From positions 124,001 through 188,000 of the forward strand of contig JACVZY010000051.1 in assembly GCA_014654705.1 (NCBI GenBank): a stretch of DNA of 64,000 nucleotides, in the 5' to 3' direction. The notes beneath the pieces were generated by a model. That model had not been told where the DNA came from. It saw only the letters and a list, made by a program, of their open reading frames with translations, and did no database searches. The stretch's first letter is position 1, and the number at the start of each line of letters is the position of its first letter. The position numbers and the translations under genes are program-made. Origin of the DNA: Ignavibacteria bacterium. GTDB lineage: Bacteria > Bacteroidota > Ignavibacteria > Kapaibacteriales > UBA4661. Shown here one piece after another: positions 52,441 through 61,698 of this stretch.

Positions 52441-53811
52441 TTAGGGTTGTTCCGTGTTTGGGGTTTGTTCGTCAATGACGGGTTCTGTATCCATTTTTGC
52501 AATAGCGAACCAGTCTATTTTGCGCGTCACATACATCACGACCGCAAGTATCACAAATAGACCAATACTGCCCAAAAGTAAGGCGTAATCTTGCAACTGC
52601 AAAATAACAAACAAAAATCCATACAATACTGTTAATATCCCAAAAATAATCAACGTGGCGCGATTATTTGCCAGTACGCTGCGTGTGTACAGCGTGATGA
52701 GCGCTATTGTGGCTATGCTTGTCGTCCAATATGCTTTGTTGAAACTGAACTGTTCCGAGAGCGAAAGCAAGAGCGTGTAGAAAATCACCAGTGCAAGCCC
52801 GATAAGCACGTACTGAATTGGGTGAATCACGCGCCGCGTGAGCACTTCTACCATAAAAAACGCCAAAAAAGTCAGCGATAGGAACATAATAGCGTATTTC
52901 GCCGTGCGCATCGTTTTTTGGTATTCGTCAATTGCCGGAATGAGCTTCACACCGAAGGTGGATTCTTTGATGACGTAAGCGTTACCCGTCCAGACTTGGG
53001 GATAGTTGCGGTTCAGATGCAACACTTTCCATGCGGCGGTGAATTTCTGCGGCGTTACATCGCGGCTTTCGGGGAGGTAGGCACCGATAAAACTGGGATT
53101 GCCCCATGCCGCTTCTACGCTGACGTTTGTTTCTCGTCCAACGGGTGCGAAGGCAAGCGTGGTGCTGCCGTTTAGGTCAAGTTCAAGGGTAAAATCTGCT
53201 TTGTCTTTATCGCCGATTTTAGGGCGAAAAGTGATGCCCTGCTCCAATGCTTGGGTGGAGAGAAGTCCGGGATTGGCGGCATATTTTTTGCCGTTGTAGC
53301 TCACGTTTATACTTTCCTTAATGCCCTTCAGGTCGCTGATACCCAGTGATACGGCTGCTTCGTCCCATAAAATAGCGTCGGGGTCAACGCTTATATCCGT
53401 CATGCCACTCATCAAAAATGTACCTTTGATGACAATTTTGGAGCGGTACAAAATTACTTGATAAATGCCGCGATACCGCACCTCTGGCGTGAGGACAGTC
53501 GTAACAACGAGACTTTCGGGTAGAATATGAATATAATCCGTTACTTCTTCCATAAAGGACGATACGACACCTTTGTCATTCGTACGCTCTTGGCGGACAA
53601 CGTTTCTATAAGGAATTTCGAGGATAGGTCCTGTAATTGTCTGGCTATCACCCCATTTTGCACTGACTTCGGTAATTGCCTCTGCACGCCTTGTTTCTCG
53701 TTCATTGATAAGGCTTTCGACAAAGGAGACGGGAATGAGCATGAGCAATGTCAGGACGGCAATAATAATCATCCGTAGCCCGACCGAATTTTTGAAGAAG
53801 CGTGTAAGCAT
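52441..53811 (-). CDS. creD: CreD-family inner membrane protein
   Basis: A 456-residue member of the CreD family. There is one N-terminal helix (about 12-30), a long periplasmic domain (about 35-310, with SQTITGPILEIPYR near its start), and about five C-terminal helices (from 320, AKYAIMFLSLTFLAFFMVEV, with RRVIHPIQYVLIGLALVIFY). A short charged tail (IDEQTPNTEQP) follows. In E. coli, creD is part of the CreBC regulon and affects colicin E2 tolerance and envelope stress; no creBC genes are seen here. It is followed 24 bp later by the LRR gene. Confidence 0.9.
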   Translation of the reverse strand: MLTRFFKNSVGLRMIIIAVLTLLMLIPVSFVESLINERETRRAEAITEVSAKWGDSQTITGPILEIPYRNVVRQERTNDKGVVSSFMEEVTDYIHILPESLVVTTVLTPEVRYRGIYQVILYRSKIVIKGTFLMSGMTDISVDPDAILWDEAAVSLGISDLKGIKESINVSYNGKKYAANPGLLSTQALEQGITFRPKIGDKDKADFTLELDLNGSTTLAFAPVGRETNVSVEAAWGNPSFIGAYLPESRDVTPQKFTAAWKVLHLNRNYPQVWTGNAYVIKESTFGVKLIPAIDEYQKTMRTAKYAIMFLSLTFLAFFMVEVLTRRVIHPIQYVLIGLALVIFYTLLLSLSEQFSFNKAYWTTSIATIALITLYTRSVLANNRATLIIFGILTVLYGFLFVILQLQDYALLLGSIGLFVILAVVMYVTRKIDWFAIAKMDTEPVIDEQTPNTEQP

Positions 53812-53879
53812 AGTCTTGGCTGGATAAGGAGTGACTGGACAAAAATTGTGATTCTTTGGAGGTTAATCTCTGTTTTATT

Positions 53880-54947
53880 TCAAGCGCTCATGCGCTGCGG
53901 CTGACGCTGTGGGGGCAGATTGGAGGATAAAATAATTCCGGCGTGTATTTCGGGCAAAGCCGCGCCGACGGTTGGTACCAAAATATGCGCCACACGTGAT
54001 GCGTACTCTTGGAGACGCGCGTCAAGCGTAGTGCTCATGCGCCGAAGCGGATTGAGGCGTTTTGTGGGCATTTGCAAAATGGTCGAAGCCTCGTCGAAGG
54101 CAGCTTTGGTGAGGTCTGCACCAAAAAAATATACATTGTCAATCGCCGACTGAACTGATTCTGAAGCCTCTGAAAGGACTTCATTGCAGATATGACCAAA
54201 TGCGTTTTCTAGCAATACCTCATCTTCGGAAAGAACCTCGTTCGGGGCGGTGTTAGTACTGCGTTCAGGTTTTTCGGCAGCATTGCGCAACGCTTGACTG
54301 AGCGCTTCTTCAAGCGAAATTGTGGCTGTGTGCAAAAGAACACTGTTGCGAACGATGCTAACATCCATAAACCCATGCTGAACACTGCACAGCGCTGTCA
54401 CGGAGCGCTCTTCGGGGTAACTATGAACAAAAGCAGTATGCGCCGACGTTTGCGCTGAGACGAACCGTTGCAAATCCGCACCCAGCAGTGTGGAGGCGTG
54501 TTCTGCGACTCCCGTGATAGTGCGTGATACTAAGACCGACATGGCAGTAAAAGGGTTTGATGCGAAGCCATACAACGGGTAAATTGTTGCTAAAAACTGC
54601 GATGGATCGTACGTGGGCAAGTGCTCGCTTGCTTCAAGCCGCACAATACGGCGGAGTTCATCGGTCGTAAGCGTGTTGGAATAGGGAATTTGATGCGACA
54701 AAACGCTTTCCATCGTCATAGCAATACCAAGCGAACGAACTTTTCCGGCTATGGGACGTAGAATTTCTTCCAGTTCGAGCATAGCGGGCGAGTCCAGCGC
54801 TTCGGTGAGCGGGCGCGTCCAGTCGAATGTTTGCGACGTAGCGTTCAGATAGGTGAGCGCCAGCCCGCTTTCGTGAGACTCAAACAGCGCACAGTATGTG
54901 CGGTAGCTGTCGAAGTAGAGTGTTGCAATGGTCGAGCCTATGAGCAT
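53880..54947 (-). CDS. PilM-like actin-fold protein (orphan)
   Basis: A 355-residue protein with the pattern of PilM/GspL-type ASKHA proteins: an N-terminal strand-turn (ATLYFDSYRTYCALFES), then the PilM-like TTDELRRIVRLEASEHLPTY, a later strand set (VTALCSVQHGFMDVSIVRNS) and YFFGADLTKAAFDEASTIL near the end. There is no signal peptide or membrane helix, so it is cytosolic. PilM normally links type IV pilus ATPases to PilN/PilO. None of those genes are here; creD and an LRR gene follow instead. Similarity is recognised by pattern only, so a distant ASKHA relative with another role is possible. Confidence 0.6.
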   Translation of the reverse strand: MLIGSTIATLYFDSYRTYCALFESHESGLALTYLNATSQTFDWTRPLTEALDSPAMLELEEILRPIAGKVRSLGIAMTMESVLSHQIPYSNTLTTDELRRIVRLEASEHLPTYDPSQFLATIYPLYGFASNPFTAMSVLVSRTITGVAEHASTLLGADLQRFVSAQTSAHTAFVHSYPEERSVTALCSVQHGFMDVSIVRNSVLLHTATISLEEALSQALRNAAEKPERSTNTAPNEVLSEDEVLLENAFGHICNEVLSEASESVQSAIDNVYFFGADLTKAAFDEASTILQMPTKRLNPLRRMSTTLDARLQEYASRVAHILVPTVGAALPEIHAGIILSSNLPPQRQPQRMSA

Positions 54948-55222
54948 ATACCCTCAATTGTTCATACAAAAAAGTTCGCAAAACAGCGATTATGAGATGA
55001 ATAACCGATAATGACAGAACTGCACGATGAACGCTCGTAAAATACCGTTTCTTCTACGAAAATCCATCGTGAAAATAGAAATGTGCAAAACTTCTTTGAT
55101 GCCTTCACAATAGCATCCCCCAAAGAAAATACCTCATTCCTATCCAGTGCTAAAGTGCTTATTAAAAATGTATGCCAAACTTTTTTTTTCTCTAACTACG
55201 GCGGTTTGTGTAAATTCGGCGA

Positions 55223-55864
55223 ATGAAAAATATACTTTCCTCATATCTCTCTCTCTTCCGCTCGGCGTTTCTCCCTGCGTTTGTGGTCGTTTTGGTGATG
55301 ACGCTTGCGCCATGGCAGCTCTCCGCGCAATATTGGCACGCCGGTATTTATCAGGGGGTATCCATCGCACAACGCGGACTCGCGGGCAACACCAACCAAT
55401 TGAACTGGATACCTTCACTTGCCATTCATTATTTCCCCAAAAATAATCCGATTATTTTGGGTGGTTCTTTGTCCATGCAGTTCTTCAACCCTTCCGAAGC
55501 TGCACGCAAACAGGGGGAAAATTTTGAACTACTTGTCTTTCCGCTTTCAATGTGTTTTCAGTTTCTCCTTCTGCCCGAACCGCCATTCCGTCCTTATTAC
55601 GGTGTAGAAACAGGCGCGGCATGGTATCGGTATCGCTTTTTTAATAAAGAACGTGAAATAGGGAGTGATAACAATATTGCACTCCTCGTCACACCGAATG
55701 TGGGCGTAAAAGTAGAAATTTTTGAAGATTTAGATATTGATCTGAATGTGCGCTATCAGTTTCTTTTCCACGAGCGGCTTGAGTGGGGCAGCGCAGGACA
55801 GGCAACCCAAGGATATAATATCCTGAACGTTTCGCTGGGACTGAATTATCAGTTGTTTCGGTAA
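55223..55864 (+). CDS. Small outer-membrane beta-barrel protein
   Basis: A 213-residue exported protein. The signal peptide ends near WQLSAQ (residues 1-36), and the mature part is a series of about eight amphipathic strands with aromatic girdles (YWHAGIYQGVSIAQ, FRPYYGVETGAAWYRYRFFN, LNVSLGLNYQLFR). The C-terminal strand ends in Leu-Phe-Arg. This fits an OmpA-barrel/OmpX-like eight-stranded porin-like fold of unknown role. It stands alone on the plus strand and is followed by a strong terminator. Confidence 0.8.
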   Translation: MKNILSSYLSLFRSAFLPAFVVVLVMTLAPWQLSAQYWHAGIYQGVSIAQRGLAGNTNQLNWIPSLAIHYFPKNNPIILGGSLSMQFFNPSEAARKQGENFELLVFPLSMCFQFLLLPEPPFRPYYGVETGAAWYRYRFFNKEREIGSDNNIALLVTPNVGVKVEIFEDLDIDLNVRYQFLFHERLEWGSAGQATQGYNILNVSLGLNYQLFR

Positions 55865-55891
55865 GAGAGAAAAGCTCGAAGAGCAAATGAA

Positions 55892-55929
55892 AAAGCCCGC
55901 TTGCAAAGTAGTCTTTGCAAGCGGGCTTT
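55892..55929. terminator. Bidirectional terminator
   Basis: A perfect 17-bp stem (AAAGCCCGCTTGCAAAG / CTTTGCAAGCGGGCTTT) with a 4-nt loop lies between the convergent barrel gene (27 bp away) and lipoprotein gene (25 bp away). Confidence 0.92.
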
Positions 55930-55954
55930 GGTCTATTTCAACGAAGCTCAATAT

Positions 55955-56773
55955 CTATTTGCCGGGTGTAAATGATACCAATGTCCGTCGCTCACCGTTA
56001 AACACGGTGGAGCCAATAATAGGAACGTTGAGAGTAACCGTATTAAACTGACGGCGCAAAAGTGTGCGGGGGGTACCGCTTTCGGAAGGAACGCCGTAGT
56101 CGTACTCGCCTTGAATTGTGGGGATAGTCAAATTACCTAAAAGCGGAATAGTCAGCTTGAGACCGATAGTCTGCGATTGACGGTGAACACTGTACGTGGT
56201 GTTATTCAACGAAAGACTGGTCTTGCCCAAACCTTTACCGCCGATAGTCGCTGCAATAGCAATCGAACCAACAGGTTGAACATTTATTGTTGCACTGAAC
56301 GATGTTGTGGAGAAATCTTGAGCGCTCGCTGCATCTTTCAGATCGCCCAGTTTTATCCATTGCGGCTGAAATCCGCTCAGGCTAACGCCTGCCAGATTAA
56401 AACTTCCCGAACCGCCCAAGAATTGGGCAATAGCACCTGTGTTGAAATACCAATATATTTCATCATTGCTAACTCGGAAGTAGCTGGAATCACGGCTTGT
56501 CAAGCGCGTGGTTGAGCCTGCGGCGAAGGTTGAGTCAATTACCAAAACTGCATCATTTTGTCCGCCAATAGACTGACCTGTGGCAATGACGGTACTGGTA
56601 ACGCGGAAAACGCTATCGCGGATTGCATTATTTGCGCTGTCAAGGGTCACGGATTGATACACCGTATAATCACCTGTTTTGAAGCCAAATTTTTCGCCGC
56701 TCGGCTGTGTCGTACACGCCGCAAGTGCAATGATAAGCGCACCGCACGCGCAAAGGATTCTGGAGAATTTCAT
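55955..56773 (-). CDS. Hypothetical lipoprotein (272 aa)
   Basis: A predicted lipoprotein with lipobox LAAC (Cys20), followed by a beta-rich soluble domain. It begins GFKTGDYTVYQSVTLDSANN and contains WKLG-like repeats (PQWIKLGDLKDAASAQDF, GSIAIAATIGGKGLGKTSLS). Many Bacteroidota have such lipoproteins of unknown role, and no motif identifies this one. The ATG at 56773 begins the signal peptide; a longer frame adds 21 non-signal residues. A hairpin at 56799-56842 separates it from mdh, so it may have its own promoter. Confidence 0.75.
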   Translation of the reverse strand: MKFSRILCACGALIIALAACTTQPSGEKFGFKTGDYTVYQSVTLDSANNAIRDSVFRVTSTVIATGQSIGGQNDAVLVIDSTFAAGSTTRLTSRDSSYFRVSNDEIYWYFNTGAIAQFLGGSGSFNLAGVSLSGFQPQWIKLGDLKDAASAQDFSTTSFSATINVQPVGSIAIAATIGGKGLGKTSLSLNNTTYSVHRQSQTIGLKLTIPLLGNLTIPTIQGEYDYGVPSESGTPRTLLRRQFNTVTLNVPIIGSTVFNGERRTLVSFTPGK

Positions 56774-56798
56774 AGTGAGGAGGGGAAAAGTGAGAAAA

Positions 56799-56842
56799 GA
56801 AGCCTTGCAAGGCGCACAATGAGTACATTCTTGCAAGGCTTG
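56799..56842 (-). terminator. Terminator of the malate dehydrogenase gene
   Basis: A 12-bp stem (AAGCCTTGCAAG / CTTGCAAGGCTT) with an 18-nt loop lies 15 bp past the mdh stop. On the minus strand it is followed by the T-rich CTTTTCTCACTTTT, fitting a rho-independent terminator. Confidence 0.7.
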
Positions 56843-56856
56843 GAGACTTCGATTAC

Positions 56857-57783
56857 TTAGACATTCGTCAGTTTCGCCATGTTCGATTTCACATCGTCGG
56901 CAGATTTTTGCAATGCTGCTTGCTCATCGGCGGAGAGCTTGATTTCAAAAATGCGCTCCATACCGTTTTTGCCAATCACAATCGGTACACCACAGACGAC
57001 ATCCTTCAAGCCGTATTCACCTTCCAGCCAGACAGCGCTTGGCAAGATGCGGCGTTTGTCTTTGATGATACATTCTGCCATCTCGACGGCGGATGCCGAT
57101 GGTGCGTAGTATGCGCTGCCTGTTTTGAGCAAGCCCACGATTTCAGCGCCGCCGTTGGCGGTGCGCTTCACGATTTCATCAATGCGGTTTTGCGGCATCA
57201 GTTCGGAAATCGGTACGCCCGCCACAGTGGTAAAGCGTGGAAGCGGAACCATTGTATCGCCGTGACCACCCAGAACGAAAGCGTTAATGTCTTCCACAGA
57301 AACGCCCAATTCCATCGCAATAAACGTGCGGTAGCGAGCCGAATCCAGTACGCCCGCCATACCAAGAACCTTGTGGCGTGGAAGTCCGGTTGCTTTCAGT
57401 GCGACGTATGTCATTACGTCAAGTGGATTGGAGACGATGATAAAAAACGCATTGGGCGATTTCGCATATGCTTGCTCAATGCAGGATTTCACGATTTCCG
57501 AATTTTTGAACAATAAATCGTCGCGGCTCATGCCGGGCTTGCGGGCAAGTCCTGCGGTCATAATCACGATGTTAGAGCCCTCGGTTGCATCGTAGGAATT
57601 TGTACCTGTCACACGAGTATCTGAGCCAATTACGGGCATAGCTTGAAACATATCCAAGCCTTTGCCCTGCGGCAAATCTTCCACCACATCCACGATAACA
57701 ACTTCGTGGGCGAGTCCGTCGTATGCAATTTTTTGAGCGGCAGTCGCGCCGACGTTTCCTGCGCCGATAACGGTAATTTTCAT
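56857..57783 (-). CDS. mdh: Malate dehydrogenase (LDH-like type)
   Basis: A 308-residue NAD-dependent malate dehydrogenase that interconverts malate and oxaloacetate in the citric acid cycle (or its reductive version). The dinucleotide-binding motif is GAGNVGA (7-13). The substrate loop is [14 protein letters not shown], whose Arg supports malate over lactate. The proton-relay His174 is in [12 protein letters not shown]. Length and motifs match the LDH-like Mdh group found in Chlorobium and relatives. The ATG at 57783 directly precedes the first strand. It has its own terminator downstream. Confidence 0.95.
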   Translation of the reverse strand: MKITVIGAGNVGATAAQKIAYDGLAHEVVIVDVVEDLPQGKGLDMFQAMPVIGSDTRVTGTNSYDATEGSNIVIMTAGLARKPGMSRDDLLFKNSEIVKSCIEQAYAKSPNAFFIIVSNPLDVMTYVALKATGLPRHKVLGMAGVLDSARYRTFIAMELGVSVEDINAFVLGGHGDTMVPLPRFTTVAGVPISELMPQNRIDEIVKRTANGGAEIVGLLKTGSAYYAPSASAVEMAECIIKDKRRILPSAVWLEGEYGLKDVVCGVPIVIGKNGMERIFEIKLSADEQAALQKSADDVKSNMAKLTNV

Positions 57784-57868
57784 GATAAACCTTGTAAATA
57801 TGCGGGATTTGAAATAAAAGAGAGTGGATTATCGTTGACGTTTATGTTCGTTTGCTTTTCAAGTAGCA

Positions 57869-57899
57869 TTGTTATTGGTCAGAATGCTTCATAGATTTG
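57869..57899 (+). promoter_or_regulatory. Candidate Bacteroidota-type promoter of the GT2 gene
   Basis: A -33-like ATTG/TTG (TTG at 57869-57871) is followed after 20 nt by TAGATTTG (57892-57899), an exact TAnnTTTG -7 match. The element lies 85 nt before the glycosyltransferase ATG at 57985, in the divergent gap with mdh. Confidence 0.55.
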
Positions 57900-57984
57900 C
57901 AAGTTACGCGCTTTTTCAGAAATTTGCGCAAAGGTTTTGCGCTTTATAGCAAATTTTCCTTTTTCACCACTCAACTCGCTTCCA

Positions 57985-59191
57985 ATGAATGTTTTCTCCA
58001 TGATAGACGCAGCAACGCTTATAGTGTTGTGCGCCTGTGCCGTTTGGCTCATTTTTTTTGCCATTGTTGGCTTGAACGGGCTTGCGATGAAGCCGCTTGT
58101 GAGCGAAGTATTTCCCCCGATGACTTCATTTCCACGCCTTAGCGTTATCATCGCTGCGTGTAATGAAGCCGATACCATCGAAAAGGCTCTTCAATCCTTG
58201 CTCGGCACGACCTACCCCAATCTCGAAATCATTATCGTCAATGACCGCTCCACCGACGAAACCGGGGCAATCATTAACCGTCTTGCTGCTCAGGACAAAC
58301 GCATCAAGCCATTGCACGTGACCACACTGCCGGCTGGTTGGCTGGGTAAAGTTCATGCGCTCCACGTGGCTTCCGAAGCCTCAACAGGAGATTTTCTGCT
58401 TTTTACCGATGCGGATATTCACTTTGCGCCGGAGGCACTCACCTACGCCATTGCTTTTGCCGAGCTGCATCATCTTGACCATCTGGCAATGGCTCCTGAA
58501 ACTCGCAAGCCCTCGTCGGTAAGCGCCGTGCAGCAGTGGCTTATTTCGCTCGTCATTGCAGGCTTTGCTTCACTCTTCCTTTTTGCTATGCGTATTCGAA
58601 AGCTGGGCAAATCTGATGAGATGAAAGCATTTGTAGGTATTGGCGCATTTAATCTCGTGCGGAAAAGCGTTTTTCTGAAAACCGAGGGCTTTGCGTGGCT
58701 CAAAATGGAAGTTCTTGACGATGTTGGCTTGGGAATGATGATGAAGCGCTCGGGAGCACGGTGTGGGTGTGTAAACGGCGTGGGGCTGATTCATCTGGAA
58801 TGGTATCCGACCTTGAGCGCTGTTGCTCAGGGCTTTGAGAAGAATTTCTTTGCGGGCTTTGGGCACTATCGCTGGCGACGAATTGTGTGGCGAGTGTCGC
58901 AACTAGCCGCAATGGTGCTTCTGCCGTGGGTGGTGGCACTTTGGGTGTGGTGGTCAAGCGCACAGGTTCTACTTGTGTTTCTGCTTGTGTGTGTGCATAT
59001 TGCATTGCCTCTCAGTGTCGCAGCGTGGAAGCGTAAAGGTTTGCCCGTAGAAGTATCGGTCTTTGCGGGACTGCCACTTGCTTTTGCGTTCGTGATAGCT
59101 TTGATGCTGCGTTCGGCGTGGTACGTTTCGCGAAAGGGCGGTATTACATGGCGAGGGACGTTTTATTCGCTTGAAACTCTCCGCCGCGAAC
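57985..59191 (+). other. Catalytic and membrane part of the GT2 gene (see CDS)
   Basis: Marks the segment of the glycosyltransferase gene that carries the GT-A domain and the membrane helices; the full gene is listed separately. Confidence 0.4.
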
Positions 59192-59208
59192 AGCGCGTTA
59201 GAATGTAA
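57985..59208 (+). CDS. Family 2 glycosyltransferase, CrtQ/HpnB-like
   Basis: A 407-residue membrane glycosyltransferase. One N-terminal helix (about 7-30) precedes the GT-A domain, with LSVIIAACNEADTIEKAL, VNDRS and the DxD-type LFTDADIHF. The motif LPAGWLGKVHALH is characteristic of the CrtQ/HpnB/ceramide-glucosyltransferase-like group. Three C-terminal helices follow (about 300-385). Members glycosylate carotenoids, hopanoids or lipids; the acceptor is not evident and no carotenoid or hopanoid genes are near. I use the ATG at 57985; an in-frame ATG at 58000 is equally possible and a TTG at 57937 is unlikely. Confidence 0.88.
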   Translation: MNVFSMIDAATLIVLCACAVWLIFFAIVGLNGLAMKPLVSEVFPPMTSFPRLSVIIAACNEADTIEKALQSLLGTTYPNLEIIIVNDRSTDETGAIINRLAAQDKRIKPLHVTTLPAGWLGKVHALHVASEASTGDFLLFTDADIHFAPEALTYAIAFAELHHLDHLAMAPETRKPSSVSAVQQWLISLVIAGFASLFLFAMRIRKLGKSDEMKAFVGIGAFNLVRKSVFLKTEGFAWLKMEVLDDVGLGMMMKRSGARCGCVNGVGLIHLEWYPTLSAVAQGFEKNFFAGFGHYRWRRIVWRVSQLAAMVLLPWVVALWVWWSSAQVLLVFLLVCVHIALPLSVAAWKRKGLPVEVSVFAGLPLAFAFVIALMLRSAWYVSRKGGITWRGTFYSLETLRREQRVRM

Positions 59209-59251
59209 CGTACAAAATTGAACACTCTCTTTCATTTAACTCTCTTTTACT

Positions 59252-60574
59252 ATGCCTTCTTTGTCCAATAGTCGTACAGCGCCGAGAGCGCTTGCTGTTG
59301 CAATGCTATTTGCCAGCCTCTTTGCAGGTCTCTTTGCTGCTTGTCAGCAGGTGCGCCCGCCTGATGCGTTCACGTTCTATGGGGGCGCGAGTCGTGCCGG
59401 TAATTATGAAAATGGAGGTTCGTTCACGAACACCATGGTTATCAGCGATTTTCCGAAGAAAAACGACTCGCTGGCACTCAATTCGGCAAAGGGGCAAATT
59501 GGTGCAAATATGCCGCCCGTTCCAATTTCCTTTATCGCAAGCTATCTCACGCTTCTGGACGGTAACGCCGTGCGCTTCGCAAACGGAAGAATGGAGTGGA
59601 AAGCGCCATTTGACGCGACTGTGAGCGGTAAACGTGCGATTGCCGCTGCCCTGCCTTGCCGCGACAAAGAAGACAATTTCTACGTTCTGGCAAATGACGG
59701 CGCGTTGTATGCCATCGCAAAAGATGGTAAGCGACGCTGGAAACAAGCCTTCTTCACGCCCGTTCCCCTCACACTCTTTTGCGATTTACTACCGCTTGCC
59801 GATGGTATTCTTGTTGGCTTCAGCGCCGATGGTATTCGCGGAACACTCATCAAATGCACATTCGACGGCGCTATTGCGTGGAGGCAGGATTTTGCGACGG
59901 CTCCTGTGCGGGCGTTTGCTGCTGACGAAGCGGGCAATATCACGCTTGCGCTGACGGCGAACACACCCGGTGCAACGGACTCACTTGTGAGCCTCGCGCC
60001 CAATGGCGGGCGGCGATGGGCAAAAGGAATCTCCTCAACGCGGCTTTTGCGTATGCCAATTATGGAAGCGGGGCAAATTCTCATCTCCGGCATACGAGAA
60101 ACAAAAACTGCACGGGAGGATGTTCTGTTGGCATTCGATGCAAGTGGTAATCAGCGTTGGGAAAAAGTGCTCACCTTTACACCGCAGGGAATCGCAATGG
60201 GAACACACGAGGGTTCGCCATTGCTTGTGGTAGCGGGCTATCGGATGGGTATGGGCGAGCCGCTTTCGCTTGTCCTGGGCTTGGATGCTAATGGTAAAGA
60301 GCGCTGGCGCTTGAGCTATGACCTCGCTGTGATGGGTGCTCCGATGATAAGCCAGCAAAACATCGTTTTTGTCGGCACAAAGGGTGAAGCCATTGGCGCT
60401 TACTTTATGAGTAAAAGTGGTGTTTTTCAGCAAGTTGTTTCCATGAGCGATGCGCCGCCGTTGTGTCTTATTCCGGCGGTGGATGCCGAAAATAACATTC
60501 TCTTTTCGGCTTCTGATGAGTTGGGAATTGTGAAAATCGGCAAGCTGCCCGTTCAACGGCTGTTACCGTATTGA
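59252..60574 (+). CDS. PQQ-like beta-propeller lipoprotein
   Basis: A 440-residue predicted lipoprotein (lipobox LFAAC, Cys31) whose mature part is a series of blades of the type GALYAIAKDGKRRWKQAF, KCTFDGAIAWRQDFATAP and LAFDASGNQRWEKVL. That is the repeat pattern of PQQ-like/BamB propellers. BamB-like proteins assist outer-membrane barrel assembly, but most such lipoproteins in this group have unknown partners. It starts 43 bp after the GT2 gene on the same strand and is followed by a terminator. Confidence 0.83.
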   Translation: MPSLSNSRTAPRALAVAMLFASLFAGLFAACQQVRPPDAFTFYGGASRAGNYENGGSFTNTMVISDFPKKNDSLALNSAKGQIGANMPPVPISFIASYLTLLDGNAVRFANGRMEWKAPFDATVSGKRAIAAALPCRDKEDNFYVLANDGALYAIAKDGKRRWKQAFFTPVPLTLFCDLLPLADGILVGFSADGIRGTLIKCTFDGAIAWRQDFATAPVRAFAADEAGNITLALTANTPGATDSLVSLAPNGGRRWAKGISSTRLLRMPIMEAGQILISGIRETKTAREDVLLAFDASGNQRWEKVLTFTPQGIAMGTHEGSPLLVVAGYRMGMGEPLSLVLGLDANGKERWRLSYDLAVMGAPMISQQNIVFVGTKGEAIGAYFMSKSGVFQQVVSMSDAPPLCLIPAVDAENNILFSASDELGIVKIGKLPVQRLLPY

Positions 60575-60592
60575 CAAGGTACATAATAAAAA

Positions 60593-60624
60593 AACGGCTT
60601 TGGGAAGTGCTTCCCAAAGCCGTT
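60593..60624. terminator. Terminator between convergent genes
   Basis: A perfect stem of about 14-15 bp (AACGGCTTTGGGAAG / CTTCCCAAAGCCGTT) with a very short loop. On the minus strand it is followed by a run of T (seven A on the plus strand at about 60588-60594), making it a strong terminator for the DUF4249 gene and probably also for the plus-strand propeller gene. Confidence 0.9.
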
Positions 60625-60657
60625 GTGCTATGATTTTGCTAACTCTTCTGTGATACT

Positions 60658-61647
60658 TTACGGTCGCACAGTCAGGCGTGTTTCGGCTGTGCCTATAAAA
60701 ATTCCTATGCCGTCTCCTTTGACATTCCAGCGAGGATTGATGCCTTCCGAGCCGATTGGATTATTACCGGAGTTCGCACGGGCATTACTGACCACATAGT
60801 CGTAATATGCAGAATCTGCCGCCTGCACAACGAGCGAAATTGAAGCTGTGGGCGGATAAATACGTGCCGGAAGAATAAAGTTTGCGGGCGGGAAACGCCT
60901 GATGAGGGAAAGTGTCTGCCGAAGCGTTACCGTGCCACTGCTGGCACTCGCGCCACTTTGTGCATTTTGAACACCGAGAGACGTTTCTCCGCCTAAAGAA
61001 TCGCGGGATTGAGAATCACGGACAATCAAGGAGGAAACGCGGTACATCTCCGTTACGCGAGAGCGCACGTTCAGCGTTACAACGGCTGTTGTCGCCGGAA
61101 CGACAGCAATCATACCGTTTTGGGGCAGCAGTCTTGTTGTGTCGCCGGTGAGAAAGATATTCGCATTGGTTGTAAATTCACTTGTGCGGGAGAATGTCAA
61201 GCGAGGCTGTTCAATAGAGGGAGCAGCGGGTACGACTGTTTCAGCCGTTGCCACTTTGCCTTGCCATTCTATGCGTAGAGCATACGTTTTTCCTGATTGC
61301 ACGATAAGCCCCGGCGCTTCGTAGAAACTCCTACGGGGTGCGGGCTTGCCATTGGGAAGCGTATCGCCGGGCGTTGGGGCTTGGAGATTCAGAGCAAATG
61401 TTTGCCCATCAACGATAATACTTGCTTTGGCATCGCCCACAAAAACTCTATCCACCGTGAAGGTATCCAATGGCGGAAGGGTGCGCGAAATCTGAATATT
61501 TCGCACGGGAGAACCGGAGACGAGCAAACCCGAAACAACGATACGCTCAGTGCTGGTAAGCTGAATATCGGTAACGGTGCTGGTGCAGGAATGAATAAGA
61601 AGTGCGATTGTAAGCGACGTTATGAGAAGAAAACTAATGCGTTTCAT
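60658..61647 (-). CDS. DUF4249-family lipoprotein
   Basis: A 329-residue lipoprotein (lipobox IHSC, Cys21). The N-terminal pattern ERIVVSGLLVSGSPVRNIQI with TVDRVFVGDAKASIIVDGQT is that of DUF4249 proteins, which in Bacteroidota are nearly always encoded next to a TonB receptor carrying a CarboxypepD-regulatory domain. That partner is present 51 bp upstream on the same strand. The function of DUF4249 is unknown; a surface lipoprotein that works with the receptor, as SusD does with SusC, is an inference. Confidence 0.85.
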   Translation of the reverse strand: MKRISFLLITSLTIALLIHSCTSTVTDIQLTSTERIVVSGLLVSGSPVRNIQISRTLPPLDTFTVDRVFVGDAKASIIVDGQTFALNLQAPTPGDTLPNGKPAPRRSFYEAPGLIVQSGKTYALRIEWQGKVATAETVVPAAPSIEQPRLTFSRTSEFTTNANIFLTGDTTRLLPQNGMIAVVPATTAVVTLNVRSRVTEMYRVSSLIVRDSQSRDSLGGETSLGVQNAQSGASASSGTVTLRQTLSLIRRFPPANFILPARIYPPTASISLVVQAADSAYYDYVVSNARANSGNNPIGSEGINPRWNVKGDGIGIFIGTAETRLTVRP

Positions 61648-61698
61648 GAAGTAAAAGTAAGGTGTGACAAATGAACAATCAGTGAAATGCAGCTACAG

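Noticed and set aside
57985-59191. Separate 'other' entry covering part of the GT2 glycosyltransferase gene
   Set aside because: It adds nothing to the CDS entry and should be ignored in favour of it.
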